Source: Promethearchaeota archaeon (GTDB lineage: Archaea; Asgardarchaeota; Lokiarchaeia; Sigynarchaeales; SOKP01). Taken from it: 44,614 bases of DNA. The notes under the pieces are model-generated. The model saw nothing but the letters and a program-made list of their open reading frames with translations, did no database searches and was not told the origin of the DNA. Every line of letters starts with the position of its first letter. The stretch's first letter is position 1. Positions 1-8,127 of this stretch are shown in pieces. The translations under genes were made by a program, and so were the position numbers. The DNA is taken from NCBI GenBank assembly GCA_030668025.1, contig DAOUUT010000003.1:1-44614 (forward strand), in the 5' to 3' direction.

Positions 1-216
1 GAGGCAGGAATGTTTTTAGACGAAAAGAATTCCGAAGCTTCGTATCAAATGATAAAAGCAACGATTGAGCACAATGCTATTCAAATGTTAATGTTTCTAC
101 CAAAATCTTCAAGTTCATTATATTTACTTGCCGATAAGTTAATTGGAGTCGCTAGAGTTGGAAAAAGCGAAGTATCGACAATTTTCAATCCTAAAATTGT
201 GAAGGAAAGCAAATGA
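1..216 (+). CDS. smc: Smc chromosome segregation ATPase, C-terminal end (partial)
   Basis: The frame is open from the first base and runs to a TGA, so this is the 3' end of a gene that starts outside the window. The fragment matches the end of the Smc head. The first codon would be the Walker B glutamate, followed by the D-loop LDEKN, a helix, a beta strand (QMLMFLP) and the typical closing ADKLIGVAR segment seen in archaeal Smc proteins. Smc is an ATPase that holds and compacts DNA with ScpA and ScpB. The stop overlaps the start of the next gene (ATGA), which implies translational coupling, and that next gene looks like ScpA, which supports this call. Only about 71 residues are visible, so the coiled coil and hinge cannot be checked. 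Confidence 0.78.
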   Translation, partial: EAGMFLDEKNSEASYQMIKATIEHNAIQMLMFLPKSSSSLYLLADKLIGVARVGKSEVSTIFNPKIVKESK

Positions 217-863
217 CAGAAAATTTAGATTTATCAGAGGAGTTAAATAAAAAGATCGAAATTATTAAGGATGACATTCTTTCAGGTAAAACTTCCTTGT
301 TAGAATTAGAATTGAATCCTCTTTTTCATGATATAAAAGATTCACTTAGCATTTTCAACATCGAAAATTATTCCTTAACCTACAAAAACGTGTGCGAATT
401 ACTCAGCGAAAAATTCGAGGAATTAAAGAAATTACTCAGTTCTTTAAATATTGACGAAAAGTTCTATGATTTTATGAAGTCTCATCCTGAGGACGAGGAG
501 ATATACGAAATTTTTAAAGGGTGTTGGAGAAAAGTTTTTTACGTAGATGGAATGTCGCTAAATTTCTTGGAATACGCTTCAGAGCGTTTTTGTAAAGAAA
601 GAATAAGAGATTTAGAGATTAAGCATTTGAAAAAAGGAAAAATAGAAGACCAATTTTTATTAGAAATTCCAAAATATAAATTTACTGAAAAAATGACATC
701 ATTCTTTAATAAAATTAAAGAAAAACTCCCGTGTTATTTTGAAGATGTCTTTGATGACGAGCTAGATCAAATGAAAGTCTACGAATATTTTGTATATCTT
801 TTGCATCTTTTGCAGTTAGGCAAAATAAAATATGAAAAAAATACTAATACATTATATCTATAA
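213..863 (+). CDS. scpA: ScpA-like kleisin of the Smc complex
   Basis: A 216-residue acidic and lysine-rich helical protein that starts inside the smc stop codon (ATGA overlap). The C-terminal 50 residues (about 165-216) look like the ScpA winged helix that binds the Smc head. They contain a helix ending KVYEYFVYLLHLLQLGKIKY, where bacterial and archaeal ScpA have FLALLEL..LGKI, and then a short beta hairpin. The N-terminal half has a pattern of leucines (about 30-75) as in the ScpA domain that binds the Smc neck. Length is close to archaeal ScpA (about 200-250). The role would be to bridge the two Smc heads as the kleisin. The call rests on the coupling to smc and on the C-terminal pattern. 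Sequence similarity is weak, as is usual for kleisins. Confidence 0.65.
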   Translation: MTENLDLSEELNKKIEIIKDDILSGKTSLLELELNPLFHDIKDSLSIFNIENYSLTYKNVCELLSEKFEELKKLLSSLNIDEKFYDFMKSHPEDEEIYEIFKGCWRKVFYVDGMSLNFLEYASERFCKERIRDLEIKHLKKGKIEDQFLLEIPKYKFTEKMTSFFNKIKEKLPCYFEDVFDDELDQMKVYEYFVYLLHLLQLGKIKYEKNTNTLYL

Positions 864-918
864 TATGAAAAAGTTGGAAAACATAAGAAAAATTAAACTT
901 ATACCGAAATAATATACT

Positions 919-2928
919 CTATTTATATTTGCTAATTAAGTCCGAATGAAGTTTACTTGCTTTTATTAATTTTTTGAATTCTGTTTCAGATTTAAAAGAA
1001 TCTAAAGTTAATTTTATTGCCCAGTGAAGTTTTATGGCAATTTTTTTCTCTGCTTCTGAGGGAGGTCTAAAATTATCTATCCTCTTTTGAAGTCCTAAGA
1101 ATTCTAAATATCCTTTGAAGTTAATTACCTTAATAGATTCTTTTTTGTTAATCTGTGCTTCTTGTATTAGTCTCTGAATAATTTCTACTGTACAACCTTT
1201 CTGTTCGCGCATCATTACTATTATTAAATATCTTTCTTCGCTCTGGTATCGTCTATAACATTTGTCTAATATCCCTAAAATATTTAATCCAAATGTGAAA
1301 TCTATCACTACGACCCTTATTATATTGGGAAAATAAACAATTCTTTGAAGTTGTTCGATGTTAAATCTGAAATTGAAGTTTCTATCGATAAGGAGATCCG
1401 GATGAAATTTTCGACCTTGAACAATTCTCTTCTCGTATTTTACCTGACAATTTCTTAAATCAATAAGGAACATTAAACTGTAATATTCAATTATTGGGTG
1501 GCTTAGTAGACCAATAGATCTAGCTTTTTCACCACAGTAAGGGCATCCATGACCTTTTTTAATACTATTATATGGAGCCAACCATGTGTGTGTTTTTAAT
1601 TTACATTTCCATGATAATTTTACTTGACTTGGGCGTAGGCGCTCTTCCCGTGGAAGCATGTTATTTTCTTCCATAGCAGTTTTGAATTCTGATTCACTTA
1701 ATCCTATAGCTAAATCTGGTCTATCGTTTACCAATTCGATATAATTTTTATATAATATTTTTCGGCATTCAGGGCATTCTTTACCTTCACTTTTAATTTT
1801 ACTATAAGAGGCAAGAAATTTATGCATTTCAGCTTTACACATCCATATTAAATTATGTACATGAGCGGGTGATTTTCGTACATCTTGGGGTAATTTTTTG
1901 TTATCAGCCATAATTTTATTAAACTCTGCTTCAGTTAACCCAATGATTAAATCAGGCCTCTCCCTAATTACTTCAAGATAATTCTCATAGGTAACCGAAG
2001 CTGTTGCTGAACAATAAGGACACTTTGTTCCCGCTTTGACATTATGATACGATGCAGACCATGTATGCCCTTTTGCTTTGCATTTCCATAGTAATTTTAT
2101 ATAACTTGGGCGTACCCGATTTTCCCATGGAAGCATGTCATTTTCCCCCATAGCAGTTTTGAACTGATCTGGAGTCATACCAATAATCAAATCTGGTCTT
2201 ATATTAACCAATTCGACATAATTTTTGTAGGAAGATTTCTGACATTTCGGGCATTTCTGACCTATGTTTTTAATTTTACTGTAAGATGTAATGAATTCAT
2301 GATTTTCAGCTTTACATTTCCAAGATAATTTTACATGACTGGGACGTAAGCGCTCTTCCCGTGGAAGCATGTCATTTTCCTCCATAGCGGTTTTGAACTG
2401 ATCTGGAATCATACCTACTATCAAATCGTCCCTTTCATTAACTGCCTTAAGGTATTCATTGTAGTTAATTATTTTACGAGTCGCAAAGTTTTCAAAAACT
2501 TTAGGAGTTGATTTATTTGAGATTTTTTGAGATTTAATAGTATGAACCTTTTTATTATTAGTATTTGGGGGATTTTTATCTACATTTTCAGTAGAATTTT
2601 TAGATGAAATATTATTTGAAGATTGAGTATCCTTTATGTTTTTATTAATATTACTTTTGGTGCAACAAAAATTTGGATTATCAGAATCATTATATTTTTT
2701 AATAGTTTTTTCATTTTCCTTTTTCTGTCTCATCAGAATAGATTTTTCTTTTTGATTTAATTTTGATTTTTTGAATATTAAGTCCTCCATTTTTGATGAG
2801 TCTTTTTCATTAGTATGTGATATTTCTTCTAAATTTATTGGTGAAGTCAATTTTTCAAACTGCCTACACTCTTCAAGTGTATCAATAACTATCTTTTTAA
2901 GAAACTCATTAAGTCGTTTTTCATCCAT
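919..2928 (-). CDS. Protein with four zinc-finger repeats and a PD-(D/E)XK-like C-terminus
   Basis: A 669-residue protein in three parts. Residues about 40-150 are a low-complexity Lys/Asn/Ser linker. Residues about 155-470 hold four repeats of about 78 residues with tryptophans at W203, W281, W362 and W440. Each reads roughly RPDLIIGM..(D/E)F..AM, then W-x-C-K, a histidine, and a final CPxC, so each could bind one zinc by C/H/C/C. This resembles the DUF4379-type zinc-ribbon (treble-clef) repeats found with endonucleases. Residues about 475-600 look like a nuclease fold: HPIIE (E481), HPDLL (D511) and a strand VVVIDFT (541-545). In the last one the usual E-x-K is replaced by D-F-T, so activity is doubtful. 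A decayed 3' copy lies at 7776-8015. Function unknown; a DNA-binding island protein is my inference. Confidence 0.7.
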   Translation of the reverse strand: MDEKRLNEFLKKIVIDTLEECRQFEKLTSPINLEEISHTNEKDSSKMEDLIFKKSKLNQKEKSILMRQKKENEKTIKKYNDSDNPNFCCTKSNINKNIKDTQSSNNISSKNSTENVDKNPPNTNNKKVHTIKSQKISNKSTPKVFENFATRKIINYNEYLKAVNERDDLIVGMIPDQFKTAMEENDMLPREERLRPSHVKLSWKCKAENHEFITSYSKIKNIGQKCPKCQKSSYKNYVELVNIRPDLIIGMTPDQFKTAMGENDMLPWENRVRPSYIKLLWKCKAKGHTWSASYHNVKAGTKCPYCSATASVTYENYLEVIRERPDLIIGLTEAEFNKIMADNKKLPQDVRKSPAHVHNLIWMCKAEMHKFLASYSKIKSEGKECPECRKILYKNYIELVNDRPDLAIGLSESEFKTAMEENNMLPREERLRPSQVKLSWKCKLKTHTWLAPYNSIKKGHGCPYCGEKARSIGLLSHPIIEYYSLMFLIDLRNCQVKYEKRIVQGRKFHPDLLIDRNFNFRFNIEQLQRIVYFPNIIRVVVIDFTFGLNILGILDKCYRRYQSEERYLIIVMMREQKGCTVEIIQRLIQEAQINKKESIKVINFKGYLEFLGLQKRIDNFRPPSEAEKKIAIKLHWAIKLTLDSFKSETEFKKLIKASKLHSDLISKYK

Positions 2929-3177
2929 TATTCTTTACCTTTTTTTATTTTTAGTAATTAACTATGCATTTATCTTTATAAATATTTAATTTTGCCAACG
3001 AAAATTAAGTTTAGGTAAAAACTTATAAATAAATCTTTGGTTTTTTTTGTAAAAATCTATTGAAATTGTAAAAATAATTTTTTAACTTTTTCTGAACAAA
3101 TATAAAATAATTTTATAAATCTGTTGGAATAATACGCAGACGCTTTGGACTTATCTAAATTAAAATGATTTATTTTT

Positions 3178-3285
3178 ATCTTACACTATAACACACTATA
3201 ATATACACAACAGAAATATAATTTTTCCCATTTTCCCGATAATTTGTCTTCCTACCCTATTGATACCCTAACAATAATAAAAATA
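3178..3285. repeat. Dispersed C-rich intergenic element, copy A
   Basis: This lies in the 398-base gap between two minus-strand genes. It begins with ACTATAA-like sequence, then ACAACAGAAATATAA, a T-tract and a pyrimidine-rich stretch with several CCC runs. The same order recurs at 11575-11662, and the pyrimidine-rich part at 4278, 4826 and 7650. Similarity is judged by eye. Nothing else was recognised in this gap. Confidence 0.4.
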
Positions 3286-3326
3286 TCCATTTTTTGTGTT
3301 TCTAGAAATTAAAAAAATTCATATAA

Positions 3327-4067
3327 TTACTCATTAACATATTTTTTAGTTAATTCGAGGTTGATTTTTACCATAGTATAGGCAATCAATTCCAAGCAAT
3401 AATCTATATAATTATCATTAATATTTGGCTTATCTCCAATTTCATATTTACTATTTTTTATATTATCAATATAGAGATGATCAATAACACCTGATCTATG
3501 AACAATTACATTTCTCATGTAATAATATTCTCTTAAATCCTCCCAATAACTTTCTTTAGATAATTCAATATTAATTCTCCTTTCTCCTAACCATATTCCA
3601 TCTAATTCTGTAAAAGTACATAATTCTTGCAAATCAATTCTAAAGGGATTCTTTCCAAAGTAATCTTTAAGTCTGTCAGGATTAACGCTAATCTTTTCTA
3701 ATTCGTTTCTAATAATCGATTCGAACATTTCCTCTTTTGTGCTCTCGATAATGTATTGATAATTAAAATTAATTTTTTTTTGTTCTGATTTTAAACATTC
3801 TGATTTATTATTGAAAAGAGAGTATATAATGTCAGAGATATATCCCTCAAATAAACAGAACATATAAACTAAAAACATTTTATTCAAATTTAATAATTCT
3901 CCTTCTTTTTGATCTTTAAAATAAGGAAATTCTCTCCCTGTTCCATGTTTTTCATAATCTTCAAGAAACTTAATGCTTCCTTCTCGTCCTAAACACCAAG
4001 CTGAATCCGCTTGATACAAATTATTTAAATATTCTTGTAATATCTTACTAAATTTTTCTTTTAGCAT
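3327..4067 (-). CDS. HEPN-like domain protein
   Basis: A 246-residue helical protein with the HEPN hallmark RNVIVH (R185-H190, R-x4-H with Asn after the Arg) in a C-terminal helix after a run of aromatic residues (LREYYYMRN). HEPN proteins of this size often act as metal-independent RNases in toxin or abortive-infection systems, though some are inactive. The first half has a hydrophobic helix around residues 63-85 (KMFLVYMFCLFEGYISDII) that resembles the long helix of RiboL-PSP/MAE_28990-type HEPN proteins. It is followed by an AT-only gap on both sides. Neighbours on the same strand are a small zinc-ribbon protein and the TPR/PRTase protein, but the gaps of 295-391 bases argue against a tight operon. 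I cannot tell whether it is a toxin or a sensor. Confidence 0.65.
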   Translation of the reverse strand: MLKEKFSKILQEYLNNLYQADSAWCLGREGSIKFLEDYEKHGTGREFPYFKDQKEGELLNLNKMFLVYMFCLFEGYISDIIYSLFNNKSECLKSEQKKINFNYQYIIESTKEEMFESIIRNELEKISVNPDRLKDYFGKNPFRIDLQELCTFTELDGIWLGERRINIELSKESYWEDLREYYYMRNVIVHRSGVIDHLYIDNIKNSKYEIGDKPNINDNYIDYCLELIAYTMVKINLELTKKYVNE

Positions 4068-4277
4068 TATGTTTGAATAAATTTTTATTTATTTTTATGA
4101 ATTTTTATGAATTTTTGATCAAACAATTTTAAATAATTTAATTCTTGAACCATGCGATATTATTAATTTAGGATAATAAGACTTTAAAATTCTAATTATT
4201 TTTTTATTTTGGACTAGTTGTATCATCATTGTTTTATATTTTAACTATTTTTAAATTACTAATAAAATTCCCAATTT

Positions 4278-4350
4278 CATCATATCTTTTTATATATTCT
4301 CTCTTATAATTATTACATCACTCTTCCGTTGTGTTTCCTTGTAAAAAATT
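4278..4350. repeat. Dispersed C-rich intergenic element, copy D
   Basis: A degenerate copy of the island-specific intergenic element in the 391-base gap between the HEPN gene and the small zinc-ribbon gene. It is recognised by the order TATCTTTTT, ATAATTATTACATC, then CTCTTCCGTTGTGTTTCCTT and an A-run. Apart from this the gap shows only AT-rich sequence. Confidence 0.35.
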
Positions 4351-4458
4351 ATATTTAATAATATTATTACGAATTCGCACAGATTGAGGTTTTAAATACT
4401 TTAATACAACCTTCTTTAACATAAATTTGGGAATGGGAATTAATTAGGGACGAAAAAT

Positions 4459-4674
4459 CTACTTTTGTTGATTATCTTTAAATATATCTTTTGAATATGA
4501 TATAGAGTAGAGGGAATCTAAGTAAAAACCATTGTTTTCCTCAAGAAAATCAATTAAACAAGATTTACATCGAACTTCTAACCAGCCACCACTCCTTAAT
4601 TCTCCATGCATCGTAAAATAATCATCGGTTAGGGTTTTACACTTTTGACACTCCTCTTTTTTTATTTTATTCAT
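4459..4674 (-). CDS. Small zinc-ribbon-like protein
   Basis: A 71-residue protein with two cysteine pairs, CQKC (residues 9-12) and CKSC (36-39). They are separated by a short beta-rich stretch containing GGWLEVR, so a single zinc ribbon or treble clef is likely. The acidic tail after the second pair has no recognisable feature. It lies between the TPR/PRTase gene (upstream on the minus strand) and the HEPN gene. The spacing of the cysteines and their conserved context argue that this is a real gene rather than chance. Function unknown; DNA/RNA binding or a regulatory accessory is possible. Confidence 0.55.
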   Translation of the reverse strand: MNKIKKEECQKCKTLTDDYFTMHGELRSGGWLEVRCKSCLIDFLEENNGFYLDSLYSISYSKDIFKDNQQK

Positions 4675-4825
4675 TAATGACCACCCACTTATTTTTTGGA
4701 TTTTTAAATTTAATTTCGTTAAGTTAATAACAATATAGAGTTAAAAATATTTAAATTAAAAATAAAGTTAAAATACAAACCTCTGTATGTTCAATTAACT
4801 ATTGATTAGTTTCTTATGTATTGAT

Positions 4826-4890
4826 TTTACTTAATCTCTATCCCTAATTACCTCCCTCCCCCGTTGCATTCCCTCATAAAAAAGTTAGGG
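4826..4890. repeat. Dispersed C-rich intergenic element, copy E
   Basis: Lies in the gap just 3' of the TPR/PRTase gene. The core CTCCCTCCCCCGTTGC, followed by TCCCTCATAAAAAA, is almost the same as copy C at 7650-7740. The C-run is striking in such AT-rich DNA. Confidence 0.5.
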
Positions 4891-4969
4891 AAAACTAATA
4901 AGGTTAATTCACAGTGTGATTTGAGGAAATTTCGTGACGATATATTTCTACCTAAAATAAAAAAATGAT

Positions 4970-7183
4970 CTATCTAGGAAAAAGTGGTTTTATTTTACTT
5001 TTATTATTCCACAATATTCCTATAGTATTATTTGGTGTTCTCCAGTCTAATACAACTAAATATTCCATTCCTTTTTCTTTATCAGGTTCTTTTTTCCATC
5101 CATCCCAATTAGTTGGATCAATTTCACATAAATATTTTTTCAAATCAGAAAGATTTTCTTCATCCCACCCCTCTTTGGAGAATGCTTTATCTTTCTTTTT
5201 TATAATTTTATGATATTTAATTGACTTAATATCAAATATTGATTTTGTTGATATATATTCAATAGCTTCTTTTGAAATGACTCCAGAAATTAAATAAAAA
5301 TGGATGTTTTCCTTATTTTGTACAGAATATTTCTGTAATTTCTTTTCAAAATCATTTTTATAATATTTTATAAATTGTCTACCTGAACCAATAACATCGT
5401 CCATAAAGATAACAAAATATCTCTTATCATTTTTGACTTTAGAAAGGAATTTAAATAACTGAGGTGTTTTTTTAATCTCGGTATTACCATATCTAGAAAT
5501 ACTCCTTTCCATCATATAACTCCATAAATTTTGACTTTTATTCCAAGTTTCAGAAAGAACTCCAAAAATTATTTCGTCATTTTCATCAAAAGGGAGTTTT
5601 TGTATAATTTTTTTTAGTTTTCGATACATTTTTTCTTTAGTATAATAATATTTCGGTACTCTCGAAAGAATTCTAATCAACAGATTATGTCTCAGTATAG
5701 GATTAGGAATTTGGATAAGAAAATCTTTTATTTTGGTTGGTGAAAACTTCTCTGCTTGGTATAATTCTATTTTTTCACAAATATCGTTAATTACTTTTTC
5801 TTCTAACTCCTTTTTATCCCGTTCATTAATAAGGGACGTAAGTTCAGCAATTTTTTTCTCCAATTTAACAATTTCTTCTTGAAATTGAATTTTTAGCGAG
5901 TCTTCTAAGATATCATTAGAAGCCCCAGTTTTGCATATTTTGATGACATCATCTTCAAGATCTTCAAGTATATTCTTGCTAAGTTCTAAACTTTGATTTT
6001 TTAATAATTCATTTATATTAATAATTATATGAAGTATCCTAGAAAATTGCTCTCTAAAAATCTGCTTTAATCCAAATAAATCACTTTCTTCAAATAATTT
6101 ATTATAAATCCTTAGGAGTTCAGAATATGCTATAAGTGAATTTTTTAGATCATTTTTTAATTTGTAGATATTTGCTAAGATCTCATAATTTCTAAGACTT
6201 AATTCAAAATCGACAATATCCTTTCCTATTTCAATTGATTTTTGAATATAAGAAAAAGCAGTTTCTATATCACCTTCATCTTTATAAATAAATCCATAAG
6301 CATTGTAAGCTTTTGCAATAAATCCTCGATTTCTTTCTTTGATATAATAGTTGAGAGCTTTCTCAATATTTATTTTTGCTTTAGTGTATTGATGTAAATT
6401 TCCATATACATATCCTAGATTTAAATATGCATGAAACTCCGTTTGATCATATTTTAATTCCTTAGATAAATCAATGGCTTTTTTAAGATAGTGGATTGCT
6501 TTTTGACAATTTCCAATTTCTTGAAAAATTAAACCCACATTAATAAAAGTTGTTGCAAGAGTAGGAGATTGGGGTAAATTACCTTTTTCTAATATAAATT
6601 CCATTTTCTCCAAATCAATAGGAATCGATCTTCCTCTTAATTTCGTTAGCATATCTGTCATAGATAATAAAGGTTTCAGTGAAAGATCATATTCACCATA
6701 TTTTAGAAAAATATCTCTTGAATTGATAAATGCTATTGCTGCTTGATCAAAATCTCCAATTTGTCGTAATTGTTCAGCAAGGTTCATATAACTGATTGCA
6801 GCATGTAAAAGATCATTATTTAAAGTATATTTCTTAATAGCTATATTATAATTTTCTATTGATTTAGTAGTGTTACCTAATCCTGAAAAATATCTCCCAT
6901 AACTATGATAAATATGAGGAGGTATATCTATTCCTAGTTCATTAGATTCTGATTCATGTTCGATGAATAAACTTTTTGTTTTCTTATAATCTCTCAGGGT
7001 TAAATAAAGATCTATTAAATGATTTATTGTATCTAATTTATACCTAATTAGATGTTCATCATAAAAATATTTATAACACTCTTCAAGTAATTTTAGTGCA
7101 TTTTTATTATCACTTTTATTTATCAATAATTTTGCTTCTTTCAATTTCTGCTTATATTCATAGTTTTTATCAAATTTTGACAT
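4970..7183 (-). CDS. TPR-repeat protein with phosphoribosyltransferase-like C-terminal domain
   Basis: A 737-residue protein. Residues about 5-370 are TPR repeats, shown by the recurring A..Y...G..Y...G....A pattern (for example AYNAYGFIYKDEGD and AYLNLGYVYGNLHQY). A coiled coil follows at about 425-465. The C-terminal 270 residues carry the loop MDDVIGSGRQ (D595-D596, S600-G601), which matches the PRPP-binding DD..GSG loop of the phosphoribosyltransferase-like family called PRTase-CE. That family was described from prokaryotic conflict systems. The usual reading is that the TPR part senses a signal and the C-terminal part modifies a nucleotide or target. No biochemical role is proven for the family as far as I know. 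It lies beside a TIR/deoxyribosyltransferase-like fragment and HEPN genes, which fits a defence role. The start at 7183 is followed by a good TPR helix. Confidence 0.72.
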   Translation of the reverse strand: MSKFDKNYEYKQKLKEAKLLINKSDNKNALKLLEECYKYFYDEHLIRYKLDTINHLIDLYLTLRDYKKTKSLFIEHESESNELGIDIPPHIYHSYGRYFSGLGNTTKSIENYNIAIKKYTLNNDLLHAAISYMNLAEQLRQIGDFDQAAIAFINSRDIFLKYGEYDLSLKPLLSMTDMLTKLRGRSIPIDLEKMEFILEKGNLPQSPTLATTFINVGLIFQEIGNCQKAIHYLKKAIDLSKELKYDQTEFHAYLNLGYVYGNLHQYTKAKINIEKALNYYIKERNRGFIAKAYNAYGFIYKDEGDIETAFSYIQKSIEIGKDIVDFELSLRNYEILANIYKLKNDLKNSLIAYSELLRIYNKLFEESDLFGLKQIFREQFSRILHIIININELLKNQSLELSKNILEDLEDDVIKICKTGASNDILEDSLKIQFQEEIVKLEKKIAELTSLINERDKKELEEKVINDICEKIELYQAEKFSPTKIKDFLIQIPNPILRHNLLIRILSRVPKYYYTKEKMYRKLKKIIQKLPFDENDEIIFGVLSETWNKSQNLWSYMMERSISRYGNTEIKKTPQLFKFLSKVKNDKRYFVIFMDDVIGSGRQFIKYYKNDFEKKLQKYSVQNKENIHFYLISGVISKEAIEYISTKSIFDIKSIKYHKIIKKKDKAFSKEGWDEENLSDLKKYLCEIDPTNWDGWKKEPDKEKGMEYLVVLDWRTPNNTIGILWNNKSKIKPLFPR

Positions 7184-7341
7184 AAGAATTAAAAGTTATC
7201 AATAGTTTCTTTTTATCTTATAATAATTATAGTGTAGGGATTATTTAAAAAATCAGAAATTTTCAGTTTATAATAACAAAAATTTATAGTTATTTCTTAC
7301 TCTTCATTTACTATGTTCTGAAGGTAATAGAGTATTATTAT

Positions 7342-7593
7342 TTGAAAAAAACTTTTGAAGAGATAATTAGATTTTCTGAAATAATTATAGTAGATATTAC
7401 AGTTCATAATCCACAAATATATTTTTTCCTCGGACTTATAGAAAAGTATAAAAAAAAAATCATCATAACTTATCAAAGGTTATATGGTATACCGAAATTT
7501 TTAATGGATTACAAAATTTTTTATTACAGCTTAAATGATTATGATACAATTAAATTTGATTTAGTTAATTATATTAGAGAGTTAAGACATTAA
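7342..7593 (+). pseudogene. Fragment of a TIR-like / nucleoside deoxyribosyltransferase-like domain
   Basis: An 83-residue open frame starting at TTG. It matches the middle and end of the nucleoside 2-deoxyribosyltransferase-like (TIR-related) fold: IIRFSEIIIVDIT, then HNPQIYFFLGL, a strand IIITY, and IPKFLMDYKIFYY. Active members read NPNVxYELG here, and the catalytic Glu falls at a Phe in this copy. The N-terminal strand and nucleotide-binding loop expected about 40 residues earlier are absent. The frame stays open upstream but has no convincing coding pattern or start. I read it as a decayed or truncated effector domain. It is divergent from the TPR/PRTase gene, so it may once have belonged to that system. 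Confidence 0.5.
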
Positions 7594-7649
7594 TTACAAA
7601 TAATATTTTCAAAGATAGAGTAATCTAAATCATAAATAATTTTTGTATT

Positions 7650-7740
7650 AATCTGTATTAACTCAACTAAAATATATCTTTTTCCCTATTCTCTTCCATA
7701 ATTAATGTCTCCCTCCCCCGTGTTGCCTCCTCCTAAAGAA
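7650..7740. repeat. Dispersed C-rich intergenic element, copy C
   Basis: Contains AACTCAACTAAAATATATCTTTTTCCC in pieces, then GTCTCCCTCCCCCGTGTTGC and CTCCTCCTAAAGAA. The C-rich core matches copy E at 4826-4890 almost base for base. Confidence 0.5.
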
Positions 7741-7775
7741 GCAGAAAAACGGATGGTTAATAATTATATGACCTC

Positions 7776-8015
7776 TTAGACTGAAGCCTTATCCATCTTT
7801 CTCAAATAGAGGGTTATCTTATCATTATAATGGTCAATTATAGAAAATATCTTTCTTATATATAATTCTTTTATTATATTAATAATATATTTCAAGAAAA
7901 AGTCAATGTTGCAATCCTCTAAAGTTAATTTTTTTGCCCAGTGAAGTCTTGTAGCAATTTCTTTCTCTGGTTCTCTAAGATCTTTTGCTTCATAATGAAT
8001 TACTCTATATTTTTC
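7776..8015 (-). pseudogene. Decayed 3' fragment related to the zinc-repeat/nuclease-like gene
   Basis: An open stretch of 79 codons on the minus strand between stops, with no start codon near its beginning. Its middle part reads EPEKEIATRLHWAKKLTLE. The C-terminal region of the protein at 919-2928 has SEAEKKIAIKLHWAIKLTLD. The DNA of the two also aligns (7925-7975 against about 1005-1060), including the run GCCCAGTGAAGT. After this block the reading continues with unrelated sequence to the stop. This is a remnant of a second copy of that gene, so copies of this family have been gained and lost inside the island. Confidence 0.6.
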
Positions 8016-8127
8016 TTATTATTTTAAAATTCAATATAAATCTCAATAAAACTTATTTAGAAGCCTTTCCACTATTTATTTGAAGAAAAAAAATCGAGGA
8101 AATTATTATTAAAAAGTGAATTAATGA

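Noticed and set aside
2771..2989. 72-codon plus-strand frame
   Set aside because: It overlaps the start of the zinc-repeat gene in antisense and has low-complexity hydrophobic sequence.
4965..5213. 82-codon plus-strand frame
   Set aside because: Antisense to the end of the TPR/PRTase gene, without independent support.
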